DNA from: SHAN690 sp023262195
Lineage (GTDB): Bacteria; Bacteroidota; Bacteroidia; Flavobacteriales_G; Salibacteraceae
Length of the DNA stretch: 64,000 nucleotides
NCBI GenBank assembly: GCA_038142005.1
Contig: JAYQJE010000001.1
Location: 1,054,001 to 1,118,000, forward strand
Direction: 5' to 3'
Part shown: positions 17,901 through 24,715 of the stretch, in pieces
How positions within the stretch are numbered: the stretch's first letter is position 1
Layout of the letters: every line of letters starts with the position of its first letter
Position numbers and translations under genes: made by a program
Notes under the pieces: generated by a model
What the model was told of the DNA's origin: nothing
Database searches by the model: none
What the model saw: the letters and a program-made list of their open reading frames with translations, nothing else

Positions 17901-18889
17901 TCTAATTGGTCTTTAAGTAAATTGATTTCAATGACTGGACTGATTTTTTCATACAGTATTCGGTGTACTGCCTCAGTGATCGGAATATCAGCTTCAAATT
18001 TTTTATTCATCTCCACAATAGAGGCTACGGCATAATATCCTTCGGCAATCATGCTCATTTCTAATTGAGCAGCCTTTACGCTGTATCCTTTTCCGATCAT
18101 ATTACCAAATGTTCGATTACGGCTAAACTGTGAATAGGCCGTTACGAGCAAGTCTCCCAAATATGCGGAGGATTTCACATCTCTATGGACTGGATTTACT
18201 TCATCCACAAAGCGCTCAATTTCTCTAATAGCGTTGCTAATCAGTACGGCTTGAAAGTTGTCGCCATAGCCAAGTCCATGGCATATTCCCGATGCTATAG
18301 CCATGATGTTTTTCATGACTGCGCTAATTTCAGTCCCGAAGATATCTTCGGATGTAGATGTCTTTACATAACGGCATGCTAGAGCTTTAGCCATTTCGGC
18401 AGCAATACTCTGATCTTGGCATGCAAGCGTTAAGTAACTTAACCGCTCAAGGGCAATTTCTTCAGCATGACATGGGCCAGATATGATGCCTATTCTGTCA
18501 TAGGGTATGTCAAATTCTTTGTGAAAGAAACGAGCTGGTATGCTGTGATACTCTGGCACAATACCCTTAATGGCACTAAAAATTATTTTATTAGATAATC
18601 CTTCACATTGGAATCCATTAAAGGTTTGAAAAACAAATGCAGACGGCACAGCAATTACCACAATATCGCTTGATTCTATACAGGTCTTTAAATCATTGGA
18701 AGGAGTGATTTTGTTGAGATCGAATTCAACCGATTGCAGGTACCTCGGATTGTGTCTGTACTTTATGAGGTGATCTACATCTTCTTGTTTTCTGAGCCAC
18801 CACGAAACATTTGAGGAGTTATTGCAAAGCATTTTTGCAATCGCGGTGGCCCAACTTCCACCTCCGATAATGGCATAAGATTTTTCCAT
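17897..18889 (-). CDS. gpsA: Glycerol-3-phosphate dehydrogenase, NAD(P)+
   Basis: Makes sn-glycerol 3-phosphate for phospholipid synthesis. The Rossmann motif IIGGGSWATAIAK is at the N-terminus; the substrate-binding SGPCHAEEIA and the catalytic-domain blocks AVMKNIMAIASGI and AYLGDLLVTAYSQFSRNR follow. The start at 18889 (MEKSYAII) is preferred over 18898. About 330 residues, normal. Faces uvrC/PAS and overlaps the PAS gene by four bases. Confidence 0.94.
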   Translation of the reverse strand: MEKSYAIIGGGSWATAIAKMLCNNSSNVSWWLRKQEDVDHLIKYRHNPRYLQSVEFDLNKITPSNDLKTCIESSDIVVIAVPSAFVFQTFNGFQCEGLSNKIIFSAIKGIVPEYHSIPARFFHKEFDIPYDRIGIISGPCHAEEIALERLSYLTLACQDQSIAAEMAKALACRYVKTSTSEDIFGTEISAVMKNIMAIASGICHGLGYGDNFQAVLISNAIREIERFVDEVNPVHRDVKSSAYLGDLLVTAYSQFSRNRTFGNMIGKGYSVKAAQLEMSMIAEGYYAVASIVEMNKKFEADIPITEAVHRILYEKISPVIEINLLKDQLD

Positions 18890-18915
18890 TGGGGTCAAAC
18901 CTAATAAATCAACGA

Positions 18916-19284
18916 CTATATAATGCCGTCTTTTTGGTAAAGCTCAATGCCGAGTTTGATCATTTCAGCAATTTCGGATTCCAACTCTGGACTCAGTTTT
19001 TTGATGTGAAAACAGCTTTTACCCTTGAGCGCTTTGTCGAGTTCTTTTGAAATAGAAAAGGCATCGACATGGGTGTAGATGGGAAAGAAATAAAGTCGAA
19101 CATCTTTTGGTTTCTCTACAATGCTCGCGAAGTAGTGCCCATCAACTTTTTGTCTGCCTTGCATGGTAGGGATGGTCCCTTCAAATGTGCGGTTTGCTGT
19201 TGTTCCACGATGTCTTAATGGTGGCTCGTACGCTTCCAACGCTGCAAGTAGTGCCGACTTTATTTCTTCAACGGTGGTTTTCAC
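18916..19284 (-). CDS. Hypothetical protein, possibly DUF1801-like
   Basis: A 122-residue soluble protein without signal or membrane segment. The centre (HYFASIVEKPKDVRLYFFPIYTH) and the C-terminal FHIKKLSPELESEIAEMIKLG resemble the layout of small DUF1801/YdhG-like proteins, but the match is weak and I cannot name a function. It lies between lysS and gpsA on the same strand, 26 bases before gpsA, and may be co-transcribed with it. Confidence 0.65.
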   Translation of the reverse strand: MKTTVEEIKSALLAALEAYEPPLRHRGTTANRTFEGTIPTMQGRQKVDGHYFASIVEKPKDVRLYFFPIYTHVDAFSISKELDKALKGKSCFHIKKLSPELESEIAEMIKLGIELYQKDGII

Positions 19285-19352
19285 GTGGATGGAGTTAATC
19301 GAATTCGAAAAATTGAAACCTCAATGATCAAAGATAACTCACAGCAAAAATG

Positions 19353-19430
19353 CTCCCTTTCAGGTCGCATTTAGTTCGCAATTTGTTCATATGATTGGTA
19401 CTCATGAATACTCCCTTTCCGGTCGCATTT
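19353..19430. repeat. 20-bp imperfect direct repeat of the lysS 3' end
   Basis: The 20 bases at 19411-19430, which encode the lysS C-terminus MRPERE on the minus strand, recur with one mismatch (19 of 20) at 19353-19372, downstream of the lysS stop. It looks like a short tandem duplication. Confidence 0.7.
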
Positions 19431-20919
19431 GAGGGAAGAACAAGACATCCTGAATGGATTCTTGATTGGTTAAAAACATCACCAATCGGTCTATACCAAT
19501 GCCCATGCCTGACGTAGGCGGCATGCCATATTCCAGTGCACGTAAAAAATCTTGATCGATAAACATCGCTTCATCGTCACCTTTTTCACTCAGTTTCATT
19601 TGCTCTTCGAAGCGCTCGCGTTGGTCTATCGGGTCGTTTAATTCTGAATAGGCATTGGCGAGCTCCTTACCATTTACCATCAGCTCAAATCGTTCGGTCA
19701 AATTAGGATTATCGCGGTGTTTTTTACACAACGGACTCATCTCAACAGGATAGTCCATCACAAACGTGGGTTGAATGAAGTTTGGCTCACATTTCTCACC
19801 AAAAATCTCATCAAATAATTTGGCTTTTCCCATGCTCTCATCGATTTCGATGTGCAGACTTTTACAGAAATCTCTCAAAGCCGCCTCATCCATAGAAGAC
19901 ACATCTGTTCCTGTAAACTTTTCAATCGCACCTAAGAAGGTGATCCGGTCAAAGGGCGGAGCGAAATTGATGGTATGCTTGCCCAATGGGATTTCATACT
20001 TATCGTGCAGATCAACCACCGTTTTTGCAATCATTTTTTCGGTAAAATCCATCATCCATTGGTAGTCTTTGTAGGCTACATAGATTTCCATCACTGTAAA
20101 CTCAGGGTTGTGGGTGCGGTCCATTCCTTCATTTCGGAAGTTTCGTGAAAACTCATATACGCCATCGAAGCCACCTACGATCAATCGTTTCAGATAGAGC
20201 TCATTGGCAATACGCAAATACATATCAACATCCAGCGAATTATGGTGGGTAACAAAAGGTCTTGCAGCGGCACCACCCGGAATCGGCTGGAGCACTGGCG
20301 TGTCAACTTCCAAGTAACCATGCTCGTTGAAAAATCCGCGGAGCGAATTCATGATTTGAGTGCGTTGTTCGAATACCTTTTTAACCTGTGGATTTACCAC
20401 AAGGTCTAAATACCTCATTCTATAGCGCTGCTCTTTGTCAGCAAACCCATCGTGTACGTTGCCATCGGCATCGGTTTTTACGATGGGCAACGGACGTAGG
20501 GACTTGGATAGCACCGTTAGTTCTGACACGTGCACCGATGTTTCACCCACCTTGGTTTTGAAAACATATCCTTTCACACCAATGAAATCGCCAATATCGA
20601 GCGCTTTCTTGAAAACAGTGTTGTACATGGTTTTGTCTTCATCTGGGCAAATCTCATCGCGGTTTATATACACCTGAATGCGCCCAGTATGGTCCATTAT
20701 TTCCGCGAACGAAGCCTTACCCATCACACGTCTACTCATGAGTCTACCAGCGATGCAGACATTCCATTTTTCTTCACCCTCATCAAATTTTGCCTTGATT
20801 CCTTTGGCAGTTGCATCAACTGGATATTCTGCCGCAGGATATGGCTCAATGCCCAACTCACGGAGTTGTTTCAAACTCTCTCGTCTCTCTAATTCTTGGT
20901 CGTTTAATTCGTGTGACAT
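19402..20919 (-). CDS. lysS: Lysyl-tRNA synthetase, class II
   Basis: Charges tRNA-Lys. An N-terminal OB-fold anticodon-binding domain (AGRLMSRRVMGKASFAEI) precedes the class II core: motif 2 FRNEGMDRTHNPEFTVME and motif 3 SGMGIGIDRLVMFLT. The start at 20919 (MSHELNDQE) fits the family better than the longer frame opening at 20949. About 505 residues. It is divergent from pgi and has its own promoter element. Confidence 0.96.
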   Translation of the reverse strand: MSHELNDQELERRESLKQLRELGIEPYPAAEYPVDATAKGIKAKFDEGEEKWNVCIAGRLMSRRVMGKASFAEIMDHTGRIQVYINRDEICPDEDKTMYNTVFKKALDIGDFIGVKGYVFKTKVGETSVHVSELTVLSKSLRPLPIVKTDADGNVHDGFADKEQRYRMRYLDLVVNPQVKKVFEQRTQIMNSLRGFFNEHGYLEVDTPVLQPIPGGAAARPFVTHHNSLDVDMYLRIANELYLKRLIVGGFDGVYEFSRNFRNEGMDRTHNPEFTVMEIYVAYKDYQWMMDFTEKMIAKTVVDLHDKYEIPLGKHTINFAPPFDRITFLGAIEKFTGTDVSSMDEAALRDFCKSLHIEIDESMGKAKLFDEIFGEKCEPNFIQPTFVMDYPVEMSPLCKKHRDNPNLTERFELMVNGKELANAYSELNDPIDQRERFEEQMKLSEKGDDEAMFIDQDFLRALEYGMPPTSGMGIGIDRLVMFLTNQESIQDVLFFPQMRPEREYS

Positions 20920-20946
20920 GCGTTGCTTATTCAATTTTTGAGGCGG

Positions 20947-20954
20947 CAAAGATA
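20947..20954 (-). promoter_or_regulatory. -7 box upstream of lysS
   Basis: TATCTTTG on the minus strand, a perfect TAnnTTTG, 28 bases before the lysS ATG. No clear distal TTG box was found. Confidence 0.45.
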
Positions 20955-20990
20955 CAAGCCCAAGTCACCTAATTCATTGATAACATATGC

Positions 20991-21023
20991 TTGAAATACA
21001 GCCTCGTGCAAAGCGTATATTTG
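20991..21023 (+). promoter_or_regulatory. Promoter of pgi/pmi, almost touching its start codon
   Basis: TTG at 20991-20993, 22 bases, then TATATTTG at 21016-21023, ending 5 bases before the ATG at 21029. The transcript would begin at or within a base or two of that ATG, suggesting a leaderless message. It argues against the longer reading that starts at 20987. Confidence 0.55.
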
Positions 21024-21028
21024 CAGCT

Positions 21029-22021
21029 ATGGATAAGTCGATGAATCAACTGGTGGCAGCGTTTCCTGCCCAAATGAAAGAAGCCCTAAAAATAGCGGCC
21101 TTAGTTGATACAAAGCCAAAAAGACCGTTCACCAATGTGGTGATTTGCGGTCTTGGTGGTTCGGGTATTGGAGGCACCATTTTATCCCAGTTGATTAAGG
21201 ATGAGTGTTCTTGTCCAATCGTATCGTCAAAGGATTACTCCATACCCGGTTTCGTAGACGAAAACACCCTTCTGATCGCGTGTTCATACAGCGGAAATAC
21301 GGAAGAAACTCTGGAAGCGCTCAGCAGTGCCGTTGCTAAGAATGCCCAGATTGCGTGCATTACTTCTGGAGGTAAGCTGCTAGAAATGGCTAAAAGCAAT
21401 AACTGGCCGCATATTCAAATTCCTGGTGGTTATCCACCGCGCTCTGCTTTTGGCTTTTCGCTTGTGCAGCTTTTCCGACTGTCAGAGGCGTTCGGTTTAT
21501 GTGATGGTGCATGGCGTGGACAAATGGAATCAGCAATGAATTACATACAGTCTAATCAAGAAGCGATAAAGTCAGAAGGAGAAAAGTTGGCGGAAGGTTT
21601 GTATGGAAAAATGCCGATTATTTACGCGAGTTCGTGGCTAGATGGGGTGGCTACACGATGGCGCCAACAAATCAATGAAAATGCTAAGATGCTTTGTTGG
21701 CATCATCATTATCCAGAGCAAAACCATAATGAGTTGGTAGGGTGGCGAAATGAGGATGATCGCCTTGCGGTAGTTTTTCTTAAAAGCAAAAATGATCACT
21801 ACCGCGTGGCTAAGCGTATGGAGCTTAGTGATGAAGTATATCAGAAATACACACCCAATATTTATGAGTTTACAGCCGTAGGCAGCTCGAAGCTAGAGCA
21901 AGCTATACACCTAATTCATTTGGGCGATTGGATGTCTGTAGCATTGGCTGATTTGCGTGGTGTTGATTCTACAGAAGTAAACGTGATCGATTGGTTTAAG
22001 GGCGAATTGGCTAAAGTTTAG
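21029..22021 (+). CDS. Bifunctional phosphoglucose/phosphomannose isomerase
   Basis: Interconverts glucose 6-phosphate or mannose 6-phosphate with fructose 6-phosphate. SIS-domain motifs CGLGGSGIGGT and SYSGNTEET bind the sugar phosphate; the bifunctional-family block INENAKMLCWHHHYPEQNHNELVGW (read in two parts, INENAKMLCW and YPEQNHNELVGW) holds the catalytic Glu and His. The start at 21029 (MDKSMNQLV) is chosen because of the promoter overlap; it gives 330 residues, normal for this shorter family. Confidence 0.9.
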   Translation: MDKSMNQLVAAFPAQMKEALKIAALVDTKPKRPFTNVVICGLGGSGIGGTILSQLIKDECSCPIVSSKDYSIPGFVDENTLLIACSYSGNTEETLEALSSAVAKNAQIACITSGGKLLEMAKSNNWPHIQIPGGYPPRSAFGFSLVQLFRLSEAFGLCDGAWRGQMESAMNYIQSNQEAIKSEGEKLAEGLYGKMPIIYASSWLDGVATRWRQQINENAKMLCWHHHYPEQNHNELVGWRNEDDRLAVVFLKSKNDHYRVAKRMELSDEVYQKYTPNIYEFTAVGSSKLEQAIHLIHLGDWMSVALADLRGVDSTEVNVIDWFKGELAKV

Positions 22022-22025
22022 GGCC

Positions 22026-23195
22026 ATGTCTTCAAAGACAAAGTCTCGGTTGATTTCTTGGTTGGTCGGAATTTTGGTAGTGCATTTTATTATTGAAACT
22101 ACCGGTCACCGCTATCTATACAACACACTGGCCATGACCGTTTTTAAAGGAAAGCTCGGTCCAGATATCAAGGAATATCATGATATGCCCAACAGTGTTA
22201 TTGAGCATGCGCAGCCGCAGCCTTGGCCTTTGTCGAAAGCCTTTGGCTCAAAGTCACTCACTGATGATGCGATGGCATACCACGAGCAAAATCAGTCGGT
22301 TTCTTACGTGGTTATCCATCGCGATTCACTGCTTTTTGAAACCTACTGGGAAGACTTTGGTATCGACTCCATCAGCAACTCCTTTTCTATGGCCAAGTCG
22401 GTGGTCTCCTTGTTGGTAGGCATTGCCATTGATGAAGGACGAATTAAATCGTTGGATGATGAGTTGTATCGCTACATGCCACAATACCGAACAGAATTGG
22501 GGGAGCATTTGACGATTAAAAATCTCTTGACCATGAGCTCGGGCATCAATTTCGATGAGCATTATCTCAATCCATTTGCCTTTCCTGCACGCGCTAATTA
22601 CGGTGATAACCTGGAGCTGTTATTGAGCAAGTATGAAGTGACCGAAATGCCAGGAGAAACGTTTAAATATCAAAGTGGCAATACGCAGATATTGGGTTTG
22701 TTGGTGAAGGGAGTGATGCGCGAGTCGCTGGCTTCGTTGGCCTCACAACATGTTTGGAAGAAAATTGGAGCCGAGAACGATGCGCTTTGGAGCCTCGATT
22801 CGGAGGGTGGATTGGAGAAGGCATTTTGTTGCATCAACGCTACAGCAAGAGATTTTGCGCGCATTGGTAAGCTCTATGCCGATTATGGCAAGTGGAATGG
22901 AAAGCAGATTGTGGATAGTGCCTACGTAGCGGCATCGATTCGGCCAGCGGGCATGGTCGATAGCGAAGGCAAAGCGTGTGATTATTATGGCTATCAGTGG
23001 TGGCTTGGGGAGCATCAAGGGCACGAGTTCTTTTTCATGCGTGGCATTAAAGGTCAGTATGTGGTGGTCATTCCTGATGAGGACTTGATCATGGTAAGGC
23101 TGGGCAGAAAGCGAGATTTTGGGTCACGCACCAAACCTCACCCCGATGACGTTTATAACTACCTAGATATGGCATTGGCCATGATTGAATCATGA
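22026..23195 (+). CDS. Beta-lactamase-fold serine hydrolase (class C-like)
   Basis: A 389-residue protein with an N-terminal membrane or signal segment (LISWLVGILVVHFIIETTG) and a beta-lactamase/esterase domain. The catalytic S-x-x-K is SMAK in NSFSMAKSVVSLLVG near residue 121; the second motif is a Y-x-x-x-N variant in FKYQSGNTQILG. Such proteins are usually esterases, D-aminopeptidases or penicillin-binding relatives rather than resistance enzymes; the substrate is unknown. It starts 4 bases after pgi/pmi and its stop overlaps the next ATG. Confidence 0.88.
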   Translation: MSSKTKSRLISWLVGILVVHFIIETTGHRYLYNTLAMTVFKGKLGPDIKEYHDMPNSVIEHAQPQPWPLSKAFGSKSLTDDAMAYHEQNQSVSYVVIHRDSLLFETYWEDFGIDSISNSFSMAKSVVSLLVGIAIDEGRIKSLDDELYRYMPQYRTELGEHLTIKNLLTMSSGINFDEHYLNPFAFPARANYGDNLELLLSKYEVTEMPGETFKYQSGNTQILGLLVKGVMRESLASLASQHVWKKIGAENDALWSLDSEGGLEKAFCCINATARDFARIGKLYADYGKWNGKQIVDSAYVAASIRPAGMVDSEGKACDYYGYQWWLGEHQGHEFFFMRGIKGQYVVVIPDEDLIMVRLGRKRDFGSRTKPHPDDVYNYLDMALAMIES

Positions 23196-23592
23196 AAGAT
23201 GACATTGAATTTCAGAGGTAAACCAAGTGGGCGTGTGCGCCATTCCCAAAGAGGATATGGGCCAAACCTATTGGCACGTACATTTGATCAATACCCGTGA
23301 AACACCAATTACCAACGTGCTGGTTTCGACTCGTGGTTACGGCAAGCGCCAGGATGAAGAAGTGAGAACATCAGAGTTGAGGCACTATTTTGAAACCATT
23401 GATGGGAAAAGCGCACAGGCCATAGAGGTAATACCCAATGATTTGATTGGATTGTCCAATCAATACTGGGTCAGCTTTTACATCGACCGAAAAATCTTCG
23501 ATAAAAAGTTTGTGTTCTTGCCCGATACGCTGTTGGATAAAAACCTTACCAAGGTGCCGGTTCTGGATCAGGATGGGATTTTGATTTTGTGA
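23192..23592 (+). CDS. Conserved hypothetical protein of Bacteroidota (one frameshift)
   Basis: The ATG at 23192 overlaps the preceding stop as ATGA and gives MKDDIEFQ, after which a missing G at 23217-23218 shifts the frame; repaired, it continues VNQVGVCAIPKEDMGQTYWH and is about 133 residues. Blocks such as TNVLVSTRGYG, LSNQYWVSFYIDRKIFDKKFVFL are shared by a small Bacteroidota family that databases sometimes mislabel; I do not know its role. No signal peptide or catalytic motif is seen. Confidence 0.7.
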
Positions 23593-23595
23593 GTT

Positions 23596-23681
23596 GCAAC
23601 GGTTTGGCTATGCGCAGTGCGGGATTGAAAAGCCGAATGTTTCATTTTGCAGTAGTTAAACAAACGTTAGCCAATGTTAGC
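23596..23681. repeat. Inverted-repeat-bounded element, about 86 bp
   Basis: The left arm at 23596-23610 (GCAACGGTTTGGCTA) is an imperfect inverse of the right arm at 23668-23681 (TAGCCAATGTTAGC). The inside has GTGCGGGATTGAAA. This looks like an extrahairpin-forming intergenic repeat and superficially like an integron attC site. No integrase or cassette array is present, so the class is undecided. Confidence 0.5.
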
Positions 23682-23711
23682 TGCGTTTTGTTTTAATGTT
23701 TTAAATTTATT

Positions 23712-23760
23712 CAACAAACGAGCTTTAGCGGAATAGCCAAAGCTGCGTTTGTTGTGGTTT
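23712..23760 (+). terminator. Long hairpin followed by a T-rich tract
   Basis: CAACAAACGAGCTTT at 23712-23726 pairs with AAAGCTGCGTTTGTTG at 23739-23754 (small internal mismatch), loop of 12, then TGGTTTTTTA. It fits a Rho-independent terminator for the pgi-to-hypothetical run, though it could be part of the repeat element next to it. Confidence 0.55.
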
Positions 23761-24041
23761 TTTATTATTTTAAATTCAAATAGTTTTCATTTAGCACCAT
23801 CATGCTCAAAGTCGGTATGGTCTTCTTTAGTCATAAATAACGCAACTACTAAGTTCTCAATAAAGAAATAAACTAATTTTTAAAGCTGATAAGCCTGTAT
23901 TCCAGTAAACAATGTACTTCTCTCAACTGATTTTACTGAAATATTCAAATCTCCTGAAGTCGCGATTTTAATGGTCAAATCTGATTGATAACAAACGGTT
24001 AATAATTGGTTGTAAGCGATTGAAGATTATGGGTACTTGTG

Positions 24042-24310
24042 TCAAAGTTAGAAAAGGATGGTGATCGGCTAAAACAATAAAGCATTTCATTTTCTCGATA
24101 ATAAGCCGAAGGCTCTTTATATCGTACAATTCAAAGGATTACTTCGTGATCCCTTTATCAATTTAGTTTCATTTCAAAATAAATCTCAATTTCTTTGGTT
24201 TTCATTTACTAATTAGTTATTTAAAACAATTTGTAAAAAAATAATTTGCCTTGGATTAATTCAAAGTTAGAAAAGGATGGTGATCGGCCCTAGTTACTTC
24301 GTGATCCCTT
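24042..24310. repeat. Composite direct repeat, two copies
   Basis: A 28-bp block is exactly repeated at 24042-24069 and 24261-24288, and a 17-bp block (TTACTTCGTGATCCCTT) at 24139-24155 and 24294-24310. In copy one the two blocks are 69 bases apart with a hairpin between (24096-24124); in copy two only 5 bases part them. No coding function. Confidence 0.75.
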
Positions 24311-24407
24311 GCCTTCCCGTATGGATACTACACCTTTATCGGATTTCATCCAATGGCGGCTTTTTTTATGTTCGCTTCGCTCGAGCCTTCGGCTCGGCTT
24401 GCTCCAT

Positions 24408-24440
24408 AAAAAAGCCTCTGCCCGCTATCGCGGCAAAGGC
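24408..24440 (-). terminator. Rho-independent terminator of tRNA-Val
   Basis: On the minus strand GCCTTTGCCG and CGGGCAGAGGC form a stem (24440-24414) followed by six T (24413-24408), 10 bases past the 3' end of the tRNA. The stem is GC-rich; a second hairpin (GAGCC-TTC-GGCTC, 24383-24395) follows. Confidence 0.75.
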
Positions 24441-24450
24441 TATCATCAAG

Positions 24451-24525
24451 TGGGAGTTGAGGGATTCGAACCCCCGACCCCCTCGGTGTAAACGAGGTGC
24501 TCTGAACCAACTGAGCTAAACTCCC
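24451..24525 (-). tRNA. tRNA-Val (anticodon TAC)
   Basis: Read on the minus strand the 75-base gene starts GGGAGTTTAGCTCAG and ends AACTCCC plus discriminator A. The acceptor arms GGGAGTT/AACTCCC pair, the anticodon stem CCTCG/CGAGG encloses TTTACAC, and the T arm has GGTTCGAATCC. The anticodon TAC reads valine codons. CCA is not encoded. A partial copy of its 5' part lies upstream in the same transcript. Confidence 0.95.
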
Positions 24526-24537
24526 AAAATTTCAACA

Positions 24538-24625
24538 GCTCTGAACCAATCCCGAAAAATAGAAATCTCTGATTTCCGAATTTTTCGAGGATCCCGCAGC
24601 ATTGCGGGGCCGAGCTAAACTCCCA
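24538..24625 (-). repeat. Partial copy of tRNA-Val 5' half, split by a 62-bp palindromic insert
   Basis: On the minus strand, 24625-24612 repeats TGGGAGTTTAGCTC and 24549-24538 repeats TTGGTTCAGAGC of the real tRNA. In the real gene two bases (AG) separate these blocks; here 62 bases (24611-24550) do. The insert holds two hairpins: one from CGAAAAAT/ATTTTTCG with inner AAATC/GATTT, and one from CCCGC/GCGGG. No anticodon or 3' half follows, so it cannot make a tRNA. Confidence 0.75.
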
Positions 24626-24673
24626 ATATGTCAACCTCAATTTTTGAATCGAGTTCCTTTCTGAAAAGGGCTG

Positions 24674-24703
24674 CAAATATAAATCTATACCCTAATCGGT
24701 CAA
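24674..24703 (-). promoter_or_regulatory. Promoter of the tRNA-Val transcript
   Basis: TTG (24703-24701), 19 bases, TATATTTG (24681-24674) on the minus strand: a full consensus match. Transcription from here would run through the split 5'-half copy before the true tRNA about 150 bases on. Confidence 0.7.
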
Positions 24704-24715
24704 GTGTTTTTTATT

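Larger units (their letters stand above)
23593..24450. other. Non-coding, repeat-rich interval of about 860 bp
   Basis: No credible gene on either strand. It holds an inverted-repeat element (23596-23681), a long hairpin (23712-23754), a composite repeat in two copies (24042-24155 and 24261-24310), a small hairpin (24096-24124) and the terminator of the tRNA. Two open frames at 24277-24519 and 24309-24491 run antisense through the tRNA and are artefacts. The rest is AT-rich without recognisable signals. Confidence 0.75.

Noticed and set aside
22026..23195. A beta-lactam resistance gene
   Set aside because: The SMAK motif and membrane leader fit the broad serine hydrolase group; nothing shows antibiotic specificity.
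23596..23681. Integron cassette site
   Set aside because: No integrase, no array of cassettes, and the core bases do not match the standard attC pattern well; kept only as an attC-like repeat.
24277..24519. Two open frames crossing the tRNA-Val region (24277-24519 and 24309-24491)
   Set aside because: They run antisense through a clear tRNA; the peptide ends are the well-known artefact of translating tRNA genes.
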